DNA of 64,000 nt. It comes from Streptomyces cirratus (lineage in GTDB: Bacteria > Actinomycetota > Actinomycetes > Streptomycetales > Streptomycetaceae). The DNA lies in contig NZ_BMVP01000003.1 in assembly GCF_014650775.1 (NCBI RefSeq), positions 1 through 64,000 on the forward strand, read 5' to 3'. Positions 42,114 to 51,807 of this stretch are shown here, one piece after another. Each line of letters starts with the position of its first letter. Positions within the stretch are counted from its first letter, which is position 1. The notes below the pieces were generated by a model that did not search any database, was not told the DNA's origin, and worked only from the letters and a program-made list of their open reading frames with translations. A program made the translations under genes and the position numbers.

Positions 42114-42929
42114 TCAGTTGGCCTCCCACCAGCGGGTGATGACGTCAGCGTAGGCCTCGGCGCCTTCCTCCCAGGCGAAGTGGCCGACGTCGATGATGTC
42201 CAGCTTGCTGTCGGGCAGGTGCCTGTGCAGGTACTCGGCGTTCTCCGGGGGCACGACCGCGTCGTTGCGTCCTGCAATGATTTGGACCGGCGTATCAAGC
42301 GTGGGCAGCAGCTCGCCGAGGACGGGCAGTTCGGTGGGGTACGCGCGGACGTAGGGCAACTGGGCGACGAAGCGCTGGCCCGCGTAGGACGCGAGGTAGT
42401 CCTCCCGCACGATGTCCGGCACCTCGTAACCGTTGATGTTGTTGATCGCGGCCGTCACGGCGGCCTTGGCGCTCATGGCCCGATAAGGGGACAGGTCCTC
42501 GTCGAGCACCCAATCCTCGAGAGGGCTTCCCAGCTTCAGCGGGACTGCCGCCCCTCCGGCACCCACGACCAGGGTCTGGAACCGGTTCGGGTGCCGGGCT
42601 GCGGCGAACAGCGCCGCAGGAGTGCCGATGTCGGGGCCCACGACGTGCGGCCTCACCAGCCCGAACGCGTCGGCGATCCGCACGATGAAGTCGCCCATCG
42701 CGGTTGGGGAGAGCAGGTCCTCGCGAAGCTCGGACTGCCCGAACCCGGGCAGGTCCACCGCGATCAGACGAGCGTGCCGGGCCAGCGTCGACCAGGTCGC
42801 GTCGTAGGCATACAGGCTTTCAGGCCATGGGCTGAGCAGCAGGGCCTCACGGTCGAGCGGCACGTCGCTCTCCGCATACCGGATCGACAGTCCGTCGATC
42901 GTCCGGAAGCGAGGCCTGATCCCACTCAT
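42114..42929 (-). CDS. Alpha/beta hydrolase with Asp nucleophile (haloalkane dehalogenase/epoxide hydrolase type)
   Basis: 271 aa. Core motifs: LLLSPWPESLYAYDATW (HGxP-like region altered to SPWP), IAVDLPGFGQSE, nucleophile elbow HVVGPDIGTPAAL with Asp100 in place of Ser, AGRNDAVVP and a late VGHFAWEE with the catalytic His. An Asp nucleophile is used by haloalkane dehalogenases, fluoroacetate dehalogenases and epoxide hydrolases. The substrate is not predictable; SPWPES is what many annotated alpha/beta hydrolases of this subgroup carry. Divergent from the enoyl-CoA hydratase homologue. Confidence 0.82.
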   Translation of the reverse strand: MSGIRPRFRTIDGLSIRYAESDVPLDREALLLSPWPESLYAYDATWSTLARHARLIAVDLPGFGQSELREDLLSPTAMGDFIVRIADAFGLVRPHVVGPDIGTPAALFAAARHPNRFQTLVVGAGGAAVPLKLGSPLEDWVLDEDLSPYRAMSAKAAVTAAINNINGYEVPDIVREDYLASYAGQRFVAQLPYVRAYPTELPVLGELLPTLDTPVQIIAGRNDAVVPPENAEYLHRHLPDSKLDIIDVGHFAWEEGAEAYADVITRWWEAN

Positions 42930-43302
42930 TTCCTTGTCCTCTCAGAGGTCCCGGGTGCCACGCCCGTCCGGGCCCGTTCGGTCGGCCCGGCGCTCGGAAG
43001 CCGAAGCCCGAAGCCCGCCAGGTTTGCGGCCGGCGCATGATGCGCGTGGCTGGACGTCCGCGTGGCAAGACGGCAGCGAGCGTGCTTCGTTGATCACGCT
43101 GGGCTCAACAACGACTACGAGCCTTGCCGTCACGTGTTCCATGACACCACGGCCAGCCGCACCCGGCGATGGCACGCCTACGAGCCCACGCCCCTCTGTC
43201 CTGGAGTGCGGACGATTCGGCCCCCGCCGCTCTGGAGTCGTTCCAGCGCAATCCGTGTGGCACCCCGCCGCTTCCTGCATCCCCTCACTCACCGGAGTCG
43301 TC
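42930..43302. other. Intergenic, no gene recognised
   Basis: Divergent promoter region of the hydrolase and enoyl-CoA hydratase-like genes. No clear palindrome. Confidence 0.4.
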
Positions 43303-44139
43303 ATGACCTTCGCCTACTCCTCGATCCGGACTCGACTCGAAGGCGGTGTTCTGTCCGCCACCCTCGACGCCGGCCCGCTCAACCTCCTCGGTGTCGATCT
43401 GGTCCGTGACCTGGTCTCCCTCGTCGATGCGCTGTACGACGACCCCGGTGACGTGCGCGTCGTCGTCATCGACAGCGCCTCGCCGGACTACTTCTCGGCA
43501 CACGTGGATCTCACCGCGGTCCCGCAGTACACCGCGGAGGCGGCCAAGGCCGGCGGTCCCGGTGACGCCTCACTCGGCATGTTCTTGCACCGGCTGGCAC
43601 GCGTCCCAGTGATCACCATCGCCAAGGTGCGTGGCCGTGCCCGCGGTGGCGGCAACGAACTCGCCCTGGCCTGCGACATGATCTTCGCTTCGCGTGAGAA
43701 CGCGGTCTTCGGCCAGTTCGAGTCCGGGACCGGCGCCCTGCCCGGCGCCGGCGGCATCCAGCACCTGACCCGGCGGCTCGGCCGCAACCGCGCCATCGAA
43801 GCCATCGCCGGAGCGCACGATTTCGACGCCGACCTTGCCGAACACTACGGCTGGATCAACCGCGCCCTGCCGGACTCCGAGCTGGACGGCTTCGTCGAGC
43901 GCCTCGCCAAGCGCATGGCCGGCTTCCCGCCCAAGGGGGTCCAGGCCGCCAAGCGCGCCATCAACGACCTCACGCTGGCGGAGCCCGCCCACGTCCGCTC
44001 CGATGCCGCCACGTTTCAGGGCCTGATCAGCCTGCCCGAAACCCGTGAGCGCCTGGACTACCTGACTGCCCGGGGCCTACAACGTGTGGGGGAGATCGAA
44101 CGCGACCTCGGCGAGTTTGTGGCGGAGTTCCGCCGTTGA
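43303..44139 (+). CDS. Enoyl-CoA hydratase/isomerase family protein
   Basis: 278 aa from the ATG at 43303, GGAG upstream. Crotonase core: VRVVVIDSASPDYFSAHVDL (first oxyanion strand), VITIAKVRGRARGGGNELAL for the second, FGQFESGTGALPGAGGIQHL with the usual catalytic Glu region, then RAIEAIAGAHDFDADLAEHYG and KRAINDL. It may hydrate or isomerise a CoA thioester, but several crotonases have other activities. Stand-alone. Confidence 0.85.
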   Translation: MTFAYSSIRTRLEGGVLSATLDAGPLNLLGVDLVRDLVSLVDALYDDPGDVRVVVIDSASPDYFSAHVDLTAVPQYTAEAAKAGGPGDASLGMFLHRLARVPVITIAKVRGRARGGGNELALACDMIFASRENAVFGQFESGTGALPGAGGIQHLTRRLGRNRAIEAIAGAHDFDADLAEHYGWINRALPDSELDGFVERLAKRMAGFPPKGVQAAKRAINDLTLAEPAHVRSDAATFQGLISLPETRERLDYLTARGLQRVGEIERDLGEFVAEFRR

Positions 44140-44262
44140 CGTGGCGCATCGCGCACGCAGCGATTGCGGTCCTGGTGGGCGGCGCGCGTCGGATCCAGGG
44201 CGTCGGCGCACGGACGTCGGCGTCAGTGGCTGCGGCTACCCGGGACGGTCATTGAGACCGAG

Positions 44263-45234
44263 CTACTCGTGCAGTGCTCGGCGCAGCGCCTCGATGGCAA
44301 GGGTGCGCGCGACAAGGGTCGCCTTGGAGTCGCGGAGGCTGTCGAGCATGAGGAAGTCATGGACCATCCCGAGCACTCGGACCGCGGTGACGTCGACGCC
44401 GGCCTCGCGGAGCTTGGCCGCGTATGCCTCGCCTTCGTCACGGAGTACGTCGGCCTCGTCGGTGATGACCAGCGTGGCAGGAAGGCCACGCAGCTGCTCG
44501 ATGTCGGCGCGCAGCGGGGAGGCGTAGATCTCGGAGCGCTGCTCGGGATCGGTGGTGTACGCGTCCCAGAACCACTTCATCCCGTCGCGGGTGAGGTAGT
44601 AGCCGTCGGCGAACTGCTCGTACGAGGGCGTGTCGAAATTGGCGTCGGTGACGGGGTACAGCAGTATCTGGGCCGCCACGCGGATGTCGCCCCGTTCCTT
44701 GGCCATCAGCGCGAAGACGGCTGACATGTTGCCGCCCACCGAATCGCCGCAGACCGCGAACCGGGAGGCATCGAGGTTCTGGTCCTCGGCGTTCTGGGTG
44801 ATCCACTTCCCGACTGCGTAGTTCTGCTCGATCTGGGTGGGGTACTTCGCCTCGGGGGCGAGGTCGTAGACCGGGAAGACCACTGCGGCGTCGGAGCCGA
44901 CCGCCAATTCGCGTACCAATCGGTCGTGGGTCTTCTCATCGCCGAATACCCATCCGGCGCCGTGGATGTACAGCACGACGGGGAGGGTCCCCGTCGCCCC
45001 CCGGGGGCGGACCACACGGGCGCGCACCGGGCCGTACTCTCCTGCGTCGACGCTCACCCACTCCTCGTCCACCGCAGGCTTGTCCACGCCTTCCCCCGCC
45101 TGCAGACCATCGAGGATCTCGCGGCCGTTCTCCGGTGGGACTTCGTAGATGCGCGGGTGCGCTGAGGTGGCGTCCGCCAGCTCCTTGGCGGCGGGTTCCA
45201 GGACTGGGGACGAGCGAGACGAAGACATGGGCAT
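44263..45234 (-). CDS. Hormone-sensitive-lipase-family esterase
   Basis: 323 aa. HGAGW (oxyanion hole, HGGG-type), GDSVGGNMSAVFAL with the nucleophile Ser, TDEADVLRDEGEAYAAKL with the catalytic Asp, and GMVHDFLMLD with the His complete the HSL/AB-hydrolase-3 triad. Length is normal. Hydrolyses short or medium acyl esters; natural substrate unknown. No signal peptide. Confidence 0.87.
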   Translation of the reverse strand: MPMSSSRSSPVLEPAAKELADATSAHPRIYEVPPENGREILDGLQAGEGVDKPAVDEEWVSVDAGEYGPVRARVVRPRGATGTLPVVLYIHGAGWVFGDEKTHDRLVRELAVGSDAAVVFPVYDLAPEAKYPTQIEQNYAVGKWITQNAEDQNLDASRFAVCGDSVGGNMSAVFALMAKERGDIRVAAQILLYPVTDANFDTPSYEQFADGYYLTRDGMKWFWDAYTTDPEQRSEIYASPLRADIEQLRGLPATLVITDEADVLRDEGEAYAAKLREAGVDVTAVRVLGMVHDFLMLDSLRDSKATLVARTLAIEALRRALHE

Positions 45235-45740
45235 GACGACTCAACCTCCTGCACCAAGCGTCTGATCAGATCAACTGCCCTGACCGTTCCATGGTCTCTC
45301 GGCAGTCCACCGTTGCAACCTCGGGCCGCGCCATCGGCGAAAGGGCTCTCGGCTTCCCGGGCCACCGAATCGGCCAGGCCCATACCGGAGGGCCACTGCG
45401 ATGCTCCGGCGGACAGCGCGCCGCAGCCGGGCCAGGTGCGGGGAGGCGGAGGTAACGCACTGGAGGGGTCCGGGTGCCATAGCGGCACCCGGACCCAGAA
45501 GGAACTGCTCACACCATCTGCCGGCCCTGACATAGATTTTCGCCTGTTCGAAGATGAGGTAGACACGCTCGAACGCAACAGAGGCAGGCAGTAGCCGCGC
45601 CAGCCGCCCGCCACGCACACATGACAGGCGCGGTGACGCGCGCCACACGCGAATCACGCGCGCGTAGTGCTTGTAGTCGGGGCGACCGGGCAAGAGGTGA
45701 GGGTCGGGTGATGGCACTCAGGGCGTAGGGCGGAGATCGC
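45235..45740. other. Intergenic, no gene recognised
   Basis: 506 bp between divergent genes; frames on both strands are unlike known proteins. Confidence 0.4.
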
Positions 45741-46217
45741 GTGGACCAGGCGGAAGCAGGTCAAGGGCGGCAGTACCAGGTCGGTGACCTGGCAGCGGTA
45801 TCGGCCCTCTTCGACGGCAGCAGCAAGATCGCCGAGGCGCGCGCCCTGACCCGGTCCTTCCTGACCGACGTGCAGGCTGTGCACGGGCTACCGGTGTCGG
45901 GACGTGTGCTGGACGGCGTCGAGCTGGTGGTGAGCGAGCTGGTGACCAATGCCCGCAAGCACGCCCCGGGTCCGTGTCTGCTGACGCTGGACATCGGTGA
46001 CGGCGCCGTCGAAGTGACGGTGTGGGACAGCGATCCGGTGATGCCGGCCGTTCAGGCCGCGGACCCCGAGCGGGTCGGCCAGCACGGCTTGGAGATCGTC
46101 ATGGCCCTCTGCCGCAGCTTCGAAGTACGCCGCGAACCGGTAGGCAAGCGGATCAAGGCAGCCGTGGTGCTCGCCGACGACCCGGGCGGCCATGTGGCCG
46201 GCCACCAGCTCGGCTGA
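45741..46217 (+). CDS. RsbW-like anti-sigma/ATP-binding protein
   Basis: 158 aa, GTG start with GGGCGGAG upstream. Stand-alone HATPase_c of the RsbW/SpoIIAB group common in Streptomyces: GVELVVSELVTNARKHAPGP with the N-box Asn70, VTVWDSDPVMPAV, GQHGLEIVMALC and the strand KRIKAAVVLAD. Such proteins usually bind ATP and act as anti-sigma kinases or regulators of unknown partners. No adjacent sigma or STAS gene; the STAS and hybrid kinase lie 37 kb away. Confidence 0.85.
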   Translation: MDQAEAGQGRQYQVGDLAAVSALFDGSSKIAEARALTRSFLTDVQAVHGLPVSGRVLDGVELVVSELVTNARKHAPGPCLLTLDIGDGAVEVTVWDSDPVMPAVQAADPERVGQHGLEIVMALCRSFEVRREPVGKRIKAAVVLADDPGGHVAGHQLG

Positions 46218-46261
46218 TCAGCCCGTCGGCACCTGCGTCCGCGATCCGGCATGCTCTTCGG

Positions 46262-47722
46262 TTACGCGGGTCTCGACCACGGAACGCCCTGAGCCCTTCG
46301 CGGGGGAAGCGGCTCCGGCGCCCACCGCCAGTACAGTCCCGGCCGGGCGGGGCCATCACAACTCACGAGTTCCAAGCGCGGGCTGCGGTCAACGTCCTGG
46401 TTCCGAGGCGGGAGTGAGCGGTCGTTCTGGTAGAGGCACAGGTTCCCGGCCCCGGCCAGTTTCCAGGCCGCCCGCTTCCACGTCGCGCTGATCCAGGGCA
46501 CCCGCCGCCACGTCTGCTTCGGCTCGAAGAGCCTGCACGCCTGGAGCCGGAGGAGGCTTCCCGCCATGGTGAGGCAATACGCCGGATCCAGCCGGCTTCT
46601 GAGACTGCCGTCGGGTCCCGCGTCCCATTTCTGCCCCGCGGATCCGTCGCAGCTGGCGATACGTGCTTCGCCCGTAGCCCGGGAACCGTTCGGCGCAGCC
46701 AGACACTGCTCGGGTGAGCTGCCCGAGTAGCGCGTCGTGCGGCCCACGTCCCCCATGATCTCGCCCGGACGCGGACTCCTGTGGATGCGTTGGTATCGCC
46801 TCTCGACCCAGCGCCGGTAGGTCTTGGACAGCCTGGCCTCGTAGATCTTCATGGCAGGGCACACACGTTCACGCGGACATTGGCTCTGCGCCATGTACCA
46901 GCGGGTGAAGCGCTCCTTCTCCACCGTCTCGGCGGGTGTCAGATTCCTGGGCAGCCGCGCCACGGTGTAGCCGAGGTAGGGCACCACCGGGGTTCCCGTA
47001 CGGTAGGCCGCCTCCCGGGCATAGCGCGCGGTAATGCCGTGGTCGCTGTGATCCACACGGCCGTCGGTTCCCTTCGCGAACGAAGCGACGTCGGGGTCCA
47101 AGGTCAGGACGTTCTCCGCCCGGCTCTGCCGGATGAGGGAGACCAGGACCGACAGCAGTTGTTCCTCGGTGTAGCTCCCGCCGCCCTGCAGCGCGGTGAT
47201 CGCCTTCCTGCGCCCGTCGAACAAGTGCAGGATGCTGTCCGGCTCGCTACCTTGGGGCCGGCCGTCGTGCAGGCCCAGAAACGTCAGTCTCACGTCCCGG
47301 CCCCGCCCTTGGTTCGCAAGCCGGAACGACCTGATGCTGCGGCCGTCCGCACGCACGTCCTCCTGTTTCCAGGCAGAATGTGCACCCGCCATCTCCGCAT
47401 AGGCCGTGCGGACGCCGTTCTCCCTGTTCAGAATGTAGTTCCTGGCTTCCGCCGGCACTTCCTCGTCACCGTCGCCCGCCGTGAGATACACCGCCGAGAC
47501 GAAGCATCCCGCCCGGATGGTCGACATGACGTCCGGATTGACGAAGAAGAGGTCGTCGTCGGGATGCGCCACCACCACGAGGGTGCGCCGACAGCCGGAC
47601 GGCCCTCCCTCGGTCGCGGTCGCGGCGGGGCCGACGGAAGAGTACGGCGCCAGCAGCGCCGCGCACAGGGTCAACGACGACACGGTCACGCCGGTGCGGA
47701 GAGCGAATGCCACGGGCCGCAT
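46262..47722 (-). CDS. Secreted PIG-L-family deacetylase with lectin-like C-terminus
   Basis: 486 aa. Signal peptide (MRPVAFALRT, hydrophobic to about 35). PIG-L/LmbE domain about 45-300: VVAHPDDDLFFVNPD with zinc ligands His53, Asp55/56, GDGDEEV, and DHSDHGITARYA with the third His. These enzymes remove N-acetyl from GlcNAc-type sugars. The C-terminal 130 residues have CLAAPNG and GQKWDAGPDGSL then CLTMAGSLLRLQACR, a ricin-type QxW beta-trefoil pattern, so it probably binds carbohydrate outside the cell. Confidence 0.82.
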   Translation of the reverse strand: MRPVAFALRTGVTVSSLTLCAALLAPYSSVGPAATATEGGPSGCRRTLVVVAHPDDDLFFVNPDVMSTIRAGCFVSAVYLTAGDGDEEVPAEARNYILNRENGVRTAYAEMAGAHSAWKQEDVRADGRSIRSFRLANQGRGRDVRLTFLGLHDGRPQGSEPDSILHLFDGRRKAITALQGGGSYTEEQLLSVLVSLIRQSRAENVLTLDPDVASFAKGTDGRVDHSDHGITARYAREAAYRTGTPVVPYLGYTVARLPRNLTPAETVEKERFTRWYMAQSQCPRERVCPAMKIYEARLSKTYRRWVERRYQRIHRSPRPGEIMGDVGRTTRYSGSSPEQCLAAPNGSRATGEARIASCDGSAGQKWDAGPDGSLRSRLDPAYCLTMAGSLLRLQACRLFEPKQTWRRVPWISATWKRAAWKLAGAGNLCLYQNDRSLPPRNQDVDRSPRLELVSCDGPARPGLYWRWAPEPLPPRRAQGVPWSRPA

Positions 47723-47953
47723 CCTTCCGCTCCGCCTTCGTGCGTTCGGAACCAGTACTACGCGAGTCGTGTCCGGCTCGCGCGGCCTCGCCCCGCCTCC
47801 GATGGCTTCCGCGTACCCCGGTCGGCCGCAATGTGCGGCTCAACGGAACGCCGCGCGCCCTTGCTCCGAAAGGGGAAACCGATGGCCTCCCGCATTGCCG
47901 CATCGCCCTTCCGGGCGGCATGACGGCCCAGACCATGCCGTTGATACGGACCC

Positions 47954-48622
47954 TCAGCCCGCGTGGGGGCGGGCCAGCCCGTGGTCGTAGGCGAAGATCA
48001 CCGCCTGGATGCGGTCACGGGCCTCGATCTTGGACAGGACGCGGCCGACGTGGGTCTTCACCGTGGACTCCGCGAGGACGAAATGACCGGCGATCTCGCT
48101 GTTGCTCCAGCCCTTGCCGATGGCGACGAGGATCTCGCGCTCGCGTTCGGTGAGGGAGGCCAGGCGCGAGTCCTGGGCCGAGCCGTCCGCGGCAGGCGGG
48201 ACGAGGCGGGCGAACTCCTGGAGAAGGCGGCGGGTGAGGGTGGGGGCGATCACGGCGTCCCCGGCGGCCACCGCGCGGATGCCCGCGAGGAGTTCTTCGG
48301 GCCGGGCGTCCTTGAGGAGGAAGCCACTGGCTCCGGCGCGCAGGGCGGCGTACACGTACTCGTCGATGTCGAAGGTGGTCAGGACGAGGACGCGGGAGCG
48401 GTCGCCGGCGGCGACGATCCGGCGGGTCGCCTCGATGCCGTCCATGCCGGGCATGCGCACGTCCATGAGGACGACATCGGGACGCATTTGGGCGGCCATG
48501 CGCACGGCTTCCGCTCCGTGCGCGGCCTCGCCGACCACCTCGGTCCCGGGCACGGAGTCCAGGAGCATGCGGAAGCCGTACCGCTGGAGCGGCTGGTCGT
48601 CGACGATGAGCACGGTGGTCAC
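47954..48622 (-). CDS. NarL/LuxR-type response regulator
   Basis: 222 aa from the GTG at 48622, which overlaps the kinase stop (GTGA). Receiver with Asp54 in VVLMDVRMPGMDG, Thr in VLVLTTFDID, Lys in FLLKDARPEELL; C-terminal LuxR helix-turn-helix LTEREREILVAIGKGWSNSE and AESTVKTHVGRVL. Partner of the histidine kinase immediately upstream; probably controls the ABC transporter genes at 49952-51726, and the palindrome at 51841-51858 is a candidate site. Confidence 0.93.
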   Translation of the reverse strand: MTTVLIVDDQPLQRYGFRMLLDSVPGTEVVGEAAHGAEAVRMAAQMRPDVVLMDVRMPGMDGIEATRRIVAAGDRSRVLVLTTFDIDEYVYAALRAGASGFLLKDARPEELLAGIRAVAAGDAVIAPTLTRRLLQEFARLVPPAADGSAQDSRLASLTEREREILVAIGKGWSNSEIAGHFVLAESTVKTHVGRVLSKIEARDRIQAVIFAYDHGLARPHAG

Positions 48623-49926
48623 CGGGCACCGTCCTGCGGAGTGAGGTCGAGGTCGGCCCGTACCGTCCAGCCCGCGCCCGCGGGGCTCGCGCTGACCTGC
48701 CCTCCGTAGAGCGCCGCTCGTTCTCGCATGCCCACCAGGCCGTGCCCTTCCTCGTTCGCCGTACGGGGACGGCCGGCCGCGGCGGGCGGCCCGGAGTCCT
48801 GGACGGTGATGATCACCCGCGAGTCCTCCAAGACGATCGCCAGATGTGCCCGGGCGCCGGCACCGGCGTGTTTCAGGCTGTTCGTCAGGGCTTCCTGCAC
48901 GATGCGGTAGACCGTCAGCTGCACCCCGCCGTCGAGGGCGTCGATGTCTCCGGCCGTACGGTAGACGACCTCCAGGCCCGCGGCGCGCACTGCCTCGCAG
49001 AGCGCGCCGATGTCGCCGAGAGCAGGCTGTGGGCTCAGCTCGGGCTCCGCCGCTGTTCCGTCCGCCTCGCGGAGTACGCCGAGCACCCGGCGCAGTTCGC
49101 CCAGGGCCTGGCGGCCGGTGTCCCCGATGAGGTGCAGCGCTTCCTTGCCCCGTTCCGGAGCGGTGGTGCCCGCGTAGGCTCCCGCGTCGGCGAGGGTGAT
49201 GATGACGGACAGGTTGTGGCCGACGATGTCGTGCATCTCGCGGGCCACTCGTGCGCGTTCGGCGGCGACGGCGAGTCGGCCGCGCTGGTCGCGTTCGATC
49301 TCCAGCCGCGCCGCGCGGTCGCGCAGCCCGGCCAGCTGGGCCCGCCGGATACGGATCACCAGGCCGAGCGCCAGTGCCGCGGTCGCCGTGCTGAGCAGGA
49401 AGAACAGTGCGTCCCAGACCGGCATCGCCACCGACACCCGCGCCGCGACCAGGCCCAGGGCACCCGCTGCGACCGCAGAGGCCCAGGGGAGCTGCCGCAG
49501 CCGCCCGTGCAGGGTCAGGCTGTAGAGGGCGACGAAGAGGGCGACGTCCGCTCGGAGTGCGGCGCCGAGGGACCACTGGAGGACGAACACGCCCGTGACG
49601 GCGCCGAAGGCGGCGGCGGGTGCGCGGCGTCGCCACAACAGCGGCAGCAGCAGCCCGGCTTGCAGGGCCAGCATGCCCGCCACGGGCAACCGGGTGAACG
49701 CCAGGCGGAAGTGGCGCGGACCGTCACCGTCGCCGTCCCCGCCGATCGCACCGACCGCGTGCAGCAGGTCCGGCAGGCAGAACAGCAGGAAGATCACGAG
49801 CACCACCGCGGTGTCCAGCACCCACGGACGGCCCCGGTCGGCATGCCGGAGCCGCTGGCCGGCCCGGCCGAGCCGGGCGACCAGCGGTCCCATCCCGCTG
49901 AGGTCTTCGGTGGTCATGGTTGTCAC
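48619..49926 (-). CDS. NarL-family sensor histidine kinase (HisKA_3)
   Basis: 435 aa (GTG at 49926; an ATG three codons later is also possible). Five or six N-terminal membrane helices with short loops, then HisKA_3: RVAREMHDIVGHNLSVIITL with His232, and HATPase_c with IVQEALTNSLKHA (N-box) and GHGLVGMRERAAL. No large outside domain, so it probably senses within or via the membrane, e.g. through the ABC transporter. Lies 25 nt after the permease gene and is coupled to the regulator. Confidence 0.92.
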   Translation of the reverse strand: MTTMTTEDLSGMGPLVARLGRAGQRLRHADRGRPWVLDTAVVLVIFLLFCLPDLLHAVGAIGGDGDGDGPRHFRLAFTRLPVAGMLALQAGLLLPLLWRRRAPAAAFGAVTGVFVLQWSLGAALRADVALFVALYSLTLHGRLRQLPWASAVAAGALGLVAARVSVAMPVWDALFFLLSTATAALALGLVIRIRRAQLAGLRDRAARLEIERDQRGRLAVAAERARVAREMHDIVGHNLSVIITLADAGAYAGTTAPERGKEALHLIGDTGRQALGELRRVLGVLREADGTAAEPELSPQPALGDIGALCEAVRAAGLEVVYRTAGDIDALDGGVQLTVYRIVQEALTNSLKHAGAGARAHLAIVLEDSRVIITVQDSGPPAAAGRPRTANEEGHGLVGMRERAALYGGQVSASPAGAGWTVRADLDLTPQDGAR

Positions 49927-49951
49927 CGGACCATGATGCGGGTGGCTGCGC

Positions 49952-50794
49952 TCAGACGTCGCTGCGCAGCAGCCGGTACGCCGCTGCGGCCAGCGTCAGA
50001 GCCGTCCACCCGAGGAAGACCAGGAGCCCGGCGCCCGGTGACAGGCTGGTGGCGTCGTGGGTCAGGGCGAAGACCGACTCTCCCGCGTGGCTGGGAAGGT
50101 AGGGGTCGATGTCGCCCTGCCACGAGCTGGGCAGCAGGGAGACCAGCCCCGGGACGAGCATGAGGGCGGCGACCAGGACCGAGATGCCGCCGGCCACGGA
50201 ACGCAGCAGCGCGCCGAGGGCGGTGCCGATCACTCCGACCAGGCCGAGGTAGAGCCCGGCGCCGAGCAGGCTGCGGACGACACCGGCGTGGCCGAGGCCC
50301 ATGGCGGCGGGCGTGCCGGACACGATCCGGCTGCCGACGAGGAAGGCGGCGAACGTGCCGACGGTCGCGACGACCAGCGCGACCAGCCCGTACACCGCCG
50401 CTTTGGACCACAGCACCGGCAGCCGGCGCGGGACCGCCGCCAGGGTGGAGCGGATCATGCCGGTGGAGTACTCGCCTGCCGTGATCAGCACGCCGAGCAC
50501 ACCGAGGGCGAGCTGGGCGAAATTCGTGCCGAACAGGGACAGGCTCGCGGCCGTGGCGGTGGCGAAGTCACGGTCCATGTGCCGGCCGGAGCCGAGGCTG
50601 GACTTGTAGTGGCTCGCGGCGATGACGCCGAAGGCGACGAGGAACAGCAGGCCCAGGCCGAGCGTGATCCAGGTGGAGCGCAGGGACCAGAGCTTGGCCC
50701 ACTCGGAGGAGAGCACGCGCCGTCCGGTCACCCGGTAGACGGGTCGGGCGGGAGCGGTCCGGGCGGTCTCGGCGGTTGCCGTGAGGGTACTCAT
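49952..50794 (-). CDS. ABC-2 type transporter permease
   Basis: 280 aa, ATG at 50794 overlapping the ATPase stop (ATGA). Six membrane helices with the ABC-2 pattern SEWAKLWSLRSTWITLGLGL, FAQLALGVLGVLITAGEYST (GEY(S/A)-x-G motif) and GMIRSTLAAVPRR. Works with the ATPase encoded upstream; the pair with a NarL-type two-component system is typical of antibiotic or peptide detoxification modules in actinomycetes. Substrate unknown. Confidence 0.9.
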   Translation of the reverse strand: MSTLTATAETARTAPARPVYRVTGRRVLSSEWAKLWSLRSTWITLGLGLLFLVAFGVIAASHYKSSLGSGRHMDRDFATATAASLSLFGTNFAQLALGVLGVLITAGEYSTGMIRSTLAAVPRRLPVLWSKAAVYGLVALVVATVGTFAAFLVGSRIVSGTPAAMGLGHAGVVRSLLGAGLYLGLVGVIGTALGALLRSVAGGISVLVAALMLVPGLVSLLPSSWQGDIDPYLPSHAGESVFALTHDATSLSPGAGLLVFLGWTALTLAAAAYRLLRSDV

Positions 50795-51726
50795 GCCGCG
50801 CTCCCGGAAGTCTCGGTGCCGGTGGTGCCGTGGTACTCGACGGCGTCCCGGGTCAGGTCCATGAATGCCTCCTCCAGCGAGACCGCCTTGGTGGTCAGCT
50901 CGAACAGGGGAATGCCGTGCTCGGCCGCCGTCAGCCCTATCTCCCGGGCGGACATACCGCTCACCTGCAGTTCCTCGGAGCCGACTCGGCCGGTGATCTC
51001 CACGCCCGGCCCGGCCAGCACGTCCCGCAGCCGCGTGGGGTCGTCCGTCGCGACGCACACGGCGTCGCCGCCGGCTTGGCGGACCAGGTCCTGCACGGTC
51101 GTGTCGGCCAGCAGCCGCCCCCGCCCGACGATGATCAGATGATCGGCCACCAATGACACCTCGCTCATCAGATGCGAGGAGACGAAGACCGTGCGCCCCT
51201 GGCCGGCGAGCGAGGTGAGCAGGTTCCGGATCCAGAGGACGCCCTCGGAGTCCAGCCCGTTGACGGGCTCGTCCAGCATCACCGTCTGCGGGTCGCCGAG
51301 CAGCGCGGCGGCGATGCCCAGCCGCTGGCCCATACCGAGGGAGAAGGCACCGGCCCGCTTCTTCGCGACGCTGCCGAGACCGGCGAGTTCGACGACCTCG
51401 TCAACCCGGCGGCGCGGAATGCCGTGGGTGAGCGCGAGCGCCCGGAGGTGGTTGTAGGCCGAGCGACCCGGGTGGATCGACTTGGCCTCCAGCAGCGCCC
51501 CGACCTCCTGGAGCGGCGCCCGGTGGCGGGCGTAGCGCTGTCCGTTCACCGTGACGGAGCCGCTGGTCGGCGCGTCCAGCCCGACGATCATGCGCATCGT
51601 CGTGGACTTGCCCGCACCGTTGGGTCCCAGGAAGCCGGTCACCGTACCCGGCTTCACGGTGAAGTCCAGACAGTCGACGGCCGTCTTCTCCCCGTACCTC
51701 TTGGTGAGCTGCTGTGCCTCGATCAT
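50791..51726 (-). CDS. ABC transporter ATP-binding protein (BcrA/DrrA type)
   Basis: 311 aa. Walker A GFLGPNGAGKSTTMRMIVGL with Lys40, signature FSLGMGQRLGIAAALLGDPQ (LGMGQ variant), Walker B VMLDEPVNGLDSEG, H-loop SSHLMSEV, and a C-terminal regulatory extension (about 220-311) as in DrrA. First gene of a four-gene unit ATPase-permease-kinase-regulator. Confidence 0.92.
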   Translation of the reverse strand: MIEAQQLTKRYGEKTAVDCLDFTVKPGTVTGFLGPNGAGKSTTMRMIVGLDAPTSGSVTVNGQRYARHRAPLQEVGALLEAKSIHPGRSAYNHLRALALTHGIPRRRVDEVVELAGLGSVAKKRAGAFSLGMGQRLGIAAALLGDPQTVMLDEPVNGLDSEGVLWIRNLLTSLAGQGRTVFVSSHLMSEVSLVADHLIIVGRGRLLADTTVQDLVRQAGGDAVCVATDDPTRLRDVLAGPGVEITGRVGSEELQVSGMSAREIGLTAAEHGIPLFELTTKAVSLEEAFMDLTRDAVEYHGTTGTETSGSAA

Positions 51727-51807
51727 TCACGTTCTCTCTCTCGGGCTCCGGCGCCACACACGCCCGACGCCTCCTTCACCACGCTAGGTCCGTGACCCGC
51801 CGGATCC

